Notes under the pieces: model-generated
Database searches by the model: none
What the model saw: only the letters and a program-made list of their open reading frames with translations
What the model was told of the DNA's origin: nothing
Shown here: positions 61,307 through 64,000 of the stretch, piece by piece
Position numbering within the stretch: the first letter of the stretch is position 1
Layout of the letters: each line of letters starts with the position of its first letter
Position numbers and translations under genes: made by a program
DNA from: JACKHO01 sp041398745
GTDB lineage: Bacteria > Planctomycetota > Planctomycetia > Planctomycetales > Planctomycetaceae
Direction of reading: 5' to 3'
NCBI GenBank assembly: GCA_041398745.1
Contig: JAWKUB010000002.1
Location: forward strand, 1 to 64,000
DNA length: 64,000 nt

Positions 61307-62263
61307 TTACTTGCGGCTTTTCCGCGTTGTCTTCTTTGCTACCGGCTTTTTCTTAGTGACCTTGGTCGCAGTTTTCTTAGCGGGAGCCTTCTTGCCAGCC
61401 GACTTCTTCATTGAGGATTTTGGGGCCGGCTTTTTCTTGACTACCGTCTTCTTTTCAGGTGCTTTCGAAGACTTCTTGGTCGTACCCTTCTTGGCCGGCG
61501 GCGACTTTGGTGCTTCCGCAGCCTTTTTCACAGGCTTCGCCTTCGGCGGCTTCGGTGGGCCGTTCTTAATAAGTCCTGCCAGACGTTTTGACGCATCGTG
61601 ACCCGTTACGGTGTCTTCGATGTCCTGAATGAAAGCTGGAGACAGCTTCTCATCGATAGACAAATATTTCAGCAGGTAGCAAAACTGTGGTGCATCGGAC
61701 TTCTTAGTGGCACTTTTCACTTCATCCGCGGCCTGCTGGCCGGATGAGTCGGCATCAGTCAGAGCCAGCCAACGTAAGGCGAGCAACATGCTTTCGTCGA
61801 CTGGAACAACGTGTGATGTGCAGCATACTTGCAGGGTGTAGGCCTGTGCGAATTCGGTCTGGTGCGGAATGGCGCCCAGTTCCTTCTGAGCCGCTTCAAG
61901 CGTCTTTCGCTTCAGGCCCTCCATGTCGAAGGCGAAGTGCTTTTCGAAGATGTCCTGCAACGCTTCTCGGAGACGAAATGCCTTCCAGTCCGCTGCCTTC
62001 AAGTCACCTAGAACCTGCTTGATTTCCTCAACGGAACTCACCCGAATTTCGTTCAAGTCAAAGAAGTGATCGAACAATCGTTGAAATGCTGCTTCCGCGT
62101 CTTCGTGCGAAGCGTCTTCAAGCAACGTTGCATAAATGAGCGTTTCAATGACTGACAAGTTGGACTTCGGAAGGCCACCCTTGTAACGTTTTTTCAGCTC
62201 GATCGTCAGCTTCTTGATGATGCTCTGGCGATCGCTCGACTTCAATAATTTTGAGGCAGCCAC
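61307..62263 (-). CDS. EndoIII-like protein with histone H1-like Lys-rich tail
   Basis: 318 residues, GTG start with GGGAGG upstream. The N-terminal ~190 residues resemble the HhH-GPD/endonuclease III fold: LIYATLLEDASHEDAEAAFQ and a VPVDESMLLALRWLAL motif with Asp, but the HhH LPGVGRKT motif with its catalytic Lys is absent, so glycosylase activity is doubtful. The C-terminal ~100 residues are Lys/Ala/Pro repeats like a eukaryotic H1 tail or bacterial histone-like tails (KKAPAKKTATKVTKKKP). The two parts suggest a DNA-binding, possibly compacting, protein. Such Lys-rich tails recur in planctomycetes. Confidence 0.85.
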   Translation of the reverse strand: MAASKLLKSSDRQSIIKKLTIELKKRYKGGLPKSNLSVIETLIYATLLEDASHEDAEAAFQRLFDHFFDLNEIRVSSVEEIKQVLGDLKAADWKAFRLREALQDIFEKHFAFDMEGLKRKTLEAAQKELGAIPHQTEFAQAYTLQVCCTSHVVPVDESMLLALRWLALTDADSSGQQAADEVKSATKKSDAPQFCYLLKYLSIDEKLSPAFIQDIEDTVTGHDASKRLAGLIKNGPPKPPKAKPVKKAAEAPKSPPAKKGTTKKSSKAPEKKTVVKKKPAPKSSMKKSAGKKAPAKKTATKVTKKKPVAKKTTRKSRK

Positions 62264-62344
62264 CTGGGCCTCCCGTATTTCAACGTGATTATTTCAGGGG
62301 AATAAATACTGCCTACGCTCTCGCCCAGGACAGCTCCGTGTGCA

Positions 62345-62782
62345 CTACTCCGATTCATCGCCTAATGAATCCAGCTCCTCGTCGTCGTCATCTGTGACAT
62401 CCTCGGGGAGATCGTCCAGCGAATCCGCGTTTTCGTCTTCACTGGCGTTCAACTCTCGCAACATGCGCGAGACTTCAATGCTCTTCTTTACTCCAGGGTC
62501 GACAACGAAGGTTAGTACTGGGGTATACCGCAAATCGAGTTCGTCTGCGATTTTAGCCTGCAGGAACCCTCTTGCCGAATTCAGACCCTGCATCGACAAA
62601 ACTTCGGTCTTCTTATCGCCGCGCACTGTGACATACACCTTGGCAGTGCGCAAATCAGCAGGGACCTCAACATGCAGAACTGTAATGTTCTTGGCGCGCG
62701 GATCTCTCAACTCCAACAGAATTGCGGAGCTCACCACCTGTCGAATCGCTTCAGCGACACGGGCCGTACGTCGGGTACTCAT
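62345..62782 (-). CDS. rbfA: Ribosome-binding factor A
   Basis: 145 residues, starting RRTARVAEAIRQVVSSAILLEL, with DPRAKNITVLHVEVPADLR and a KH-like fold, matching RbfA, which acts in 30S subunit maturation. The acidic C-terminal tail (EDVTDDDDEELDS) is longer than in E. coli. The gene follows infB on the same strand, the conserved order. Confidence 0.95.
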   Translation of the reverse strand: MSTRRTARVAEAIRQVVSSAILLELRDPRAKNITVLHVEVPADLRTAKVYVTVRGDKKTEVLSMQGLNSARGFLQAKIADELDLRYTPVLTFVVDPGVKKSIEVSRMLRELNASEDENADSLDDLPEDVTDDDDEELDSLGDESE

Positions 62783-62827
62783 CGTGTTCCAATAGGTTCC
62801 ATTTGAACCTGAGTTGCTCCACAGATG

Positions 62828-64000
62828 TTAGTCATCAAGAGAACGCTTGCGTTCCTCAATGCGGAACGCTTCTAACAAGTCGCCCTCTTTCACATCGTTG
62901 AAACCGTCCAGGCGAATACCACACTCGTAGCCTTCACGAACTTCTCGGGCATCATCCTTCTCGCGACGGAGCGATGCAATGCCGTAGTCGTTCAGAATTT
63001 TCTGGTCACGAATGACATGCACGCGGTTGTTGCGTTCAATGCTTCCATTCAACACACGGCAACCAGCAATGGTTCCTGTACGGCTGATACTGAATGTTCG
63101 CAGCACCAATGCACGTCCCGTCGCCACCTCCACGCGTTCGGGAGCAAGCAGACCCTCCAACGCCTGGCGGATTTCGTCGGTGACGTTGTAAATAATGTTG
63201 TAGCGACGAATGTCCACGCCTTCCTGGATCGCTAACGATTCCGCACGATCTTCCGCGATCACGTGGAACGCAACGATAATGGCTCCAGTGGAGGCAGCAA
63301 GGTAAACGTCGCTCTCGTTCACACCGCCAACGCCTTCGTGCAAAATCTTGATTTGCACCTCGTCGTGTTCAAACCGTTCCAACTCCATGCGCAACGCTTC
63401 GATGGAGCCAGGAGTGTCCGCCTTGATAATGATCGGCAGGTCCTTCAGCTGACCATCGCGAATGGCAAAGAAATCTTCCAGGGAAACGGGACCACCTCGG
63501 CGTGCCAAGGCTTCCGTTCTTCCGCGTAACTGGCGGTCGTCTGCCACTTCTCGGGCTTCTTCAATACTGGGCATGACGAACAGTTGAGCACCTGCACCGG
63601 GCACTCCATCGAGACCAGCGATTTTGACCGGGGTGGATGGCGGGGCCTCGACAAGTTCGTCGTCTTTGTCCGTGTACATAGTGCGGACACGACCAATGGC
63701 GTTACCACAAAGGACAACATCGCCCACCTTCAGTGTGCCTCGGCGCACAATAACCCAGGCAAGCGGACCACGACCTTCGTCAAGGAAGGCTTCCAGGCAA
63801 ACACCTTCAGCAGGAATGTCAACAGGTGCCTGCAATTGCTGGATTTCTGCCGTCAGCAACAGGGTTTCCAACAGGTCGTCGATGCCGGTTCCCTTGAGCG
63901 CTGAGACCCGAATGACTTCCACGTCTCCACCCCACTCCTGTGGTTGGATTCCATGGTTCGCCAAATCGGTGAGCACCTTCATTTCGTTGGCTGTCGGCAA
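62828..64000 (-). CDS. infB: Translation initiation factor IF-2, C-terminal part (start outside window)
   Basis: About 390 C-terminal residues, running off the right edge. It covers the end of the GTPase domain (VSALKGTGIDDLLETLLL, the G5 SALK motif), domain II (EGRGPLAWVIVRRGTLKVGD), domain III (IIIKADTPGSIEAL) and the C-terminal initiator-tRNA-binding domain (GYECGIRLDGFNDVKEGD). Followed 46 bases later by rbfA, as is usual. Confidence 0.97.
   Translation of the reverse strand: MPTANEMKVLTDLANHGIQPQEWGGDVEVIRVSALKGTGIDDLLETLLLTAEIQQLQAPVDIPAEGVCLEAFLDEGRGPLAWVIVRRGTLKVGDVVLCGNAIGRVRTMYTDKDDELVEAPPSTPVKIAGLDGVPGAGAQLFVMPSIEEAREVADDRQLRGRTEALARRGGPVSLEDFFAIRDGQLKDLPIIIKADTPGSIEALRMELERFEHDEVQIKILHEGVGGVNESDVYLAASTGAIIVAFHVIAEDRAESLAIQEGVDIRRYNIIYNVTDEIRQALEGLLAPERVEVATGRALVLRTFSISRTGTIAGCRVLNGSIERNNRVHVIRDQKILNDYGIASLRREKDDAREVREGYECGIRLDGFNDVKEGDLLEAFRIEERKRSLDD

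Overview
The window looks like a planctomycete chromosome (Planctomycetota, probably Planctomycetaceae-like; the genus cannot be set from this sequence alone). Evidence: a giant secreted protein with a LEPRxLLS-type motif, DUF1559, DUF1592-type cytochrome and DUF1552 genes, Rieske, PPC-domain and HDOD proteins, an ECF sigma factor facing a Ser/Thr kinase, and palindromic REP-like repeats. Housekeeping anchors (infB end, rbfA, mdh, tmk, tRNA-Val) lie in the right half. The left ~28 kb is accessory DNA.

Region 1 (1-7.9 kb, minus strand) is the most striking part. It is a translationally coupled operon: a Trypco2-like protein, a trypsin-like protease, a MoxR-type AAA+ ATPase, and a 1279-residue protein with two FGE-sulfatase (SUMF1-type) domains. 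A small ORF, a 122-bp template repeat and the start of a second FGE protein follow. The template (721-842) aligns without gaps to a 122-bp stretch at the end of each FGE domain (1174-1295 and 2371-2492). There are 16 and 17 mismatches; 16/16 and 16/17 fall where the template coding strand has adenine. This is the signature of a diversity-generating retroelement (DGR) feeding two variable regions in one protein, coupled to an ATPase/protease module of the kind proposed for NTP-dependent conflict systems. No reverse transcriptase is in the window; it should lie beyond the left edge or act in trans.

Region 2 (8.4-17.2 kb, minus) is an integrative mobile-element module: Rep_trans-like replication initiator, membrane and zinc-ribbon proteins, a YfaP/DUF2135-like protein, a TraD/VirD4-type coupling ATPase and an excisionase-like HTH protein, closed by an intrinsic terminator. 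Region 3 (17.4-25.2 kb) holds a small secreted protein, an ankyrin protein, a giant Thr-rich/cadherin surface protein with an 18-bp tandem repeat, and a glycosyltransferase-like protein.

Region 4 (25.2-27.95 kb) is a graveyard of integrations: a 3' half of tRNA-Pro (attachment core), a truncated integrase, an IS21 istA remnant, a CHAT protease remnant, a broken YgjP-type metallopeptidase, a second integrase N-terminus and an intact tRNA-Val. Region 5 (28-35.4 kb) carries a VOC protein, an ECF sigma factor and a five-gene run of Ser/Thr kinase, ubiquitin-like protein, E1-like enzyme, membrane JAMM peptidase and membrane FHA protein: a probable kinase-linked ubiquitin-like pathway. Region 6 (35.4-64 kb) is mostly core or lineage-typical planctomycete genes: SNF2 helicase with partner, tmk, Rieske ferredoxin, PPC protein, SGNH/DUF5989 pair, NADAR protein, Gfo/Idh/MocA oxidoreductase, DUF1592/DUF1552 pair, HDOD and HDOD-kinase proteins, MEKHLA protein, diheme protein, mdh, an EndoIII-like protein with a histone H1-like tail, rbfA and infB.
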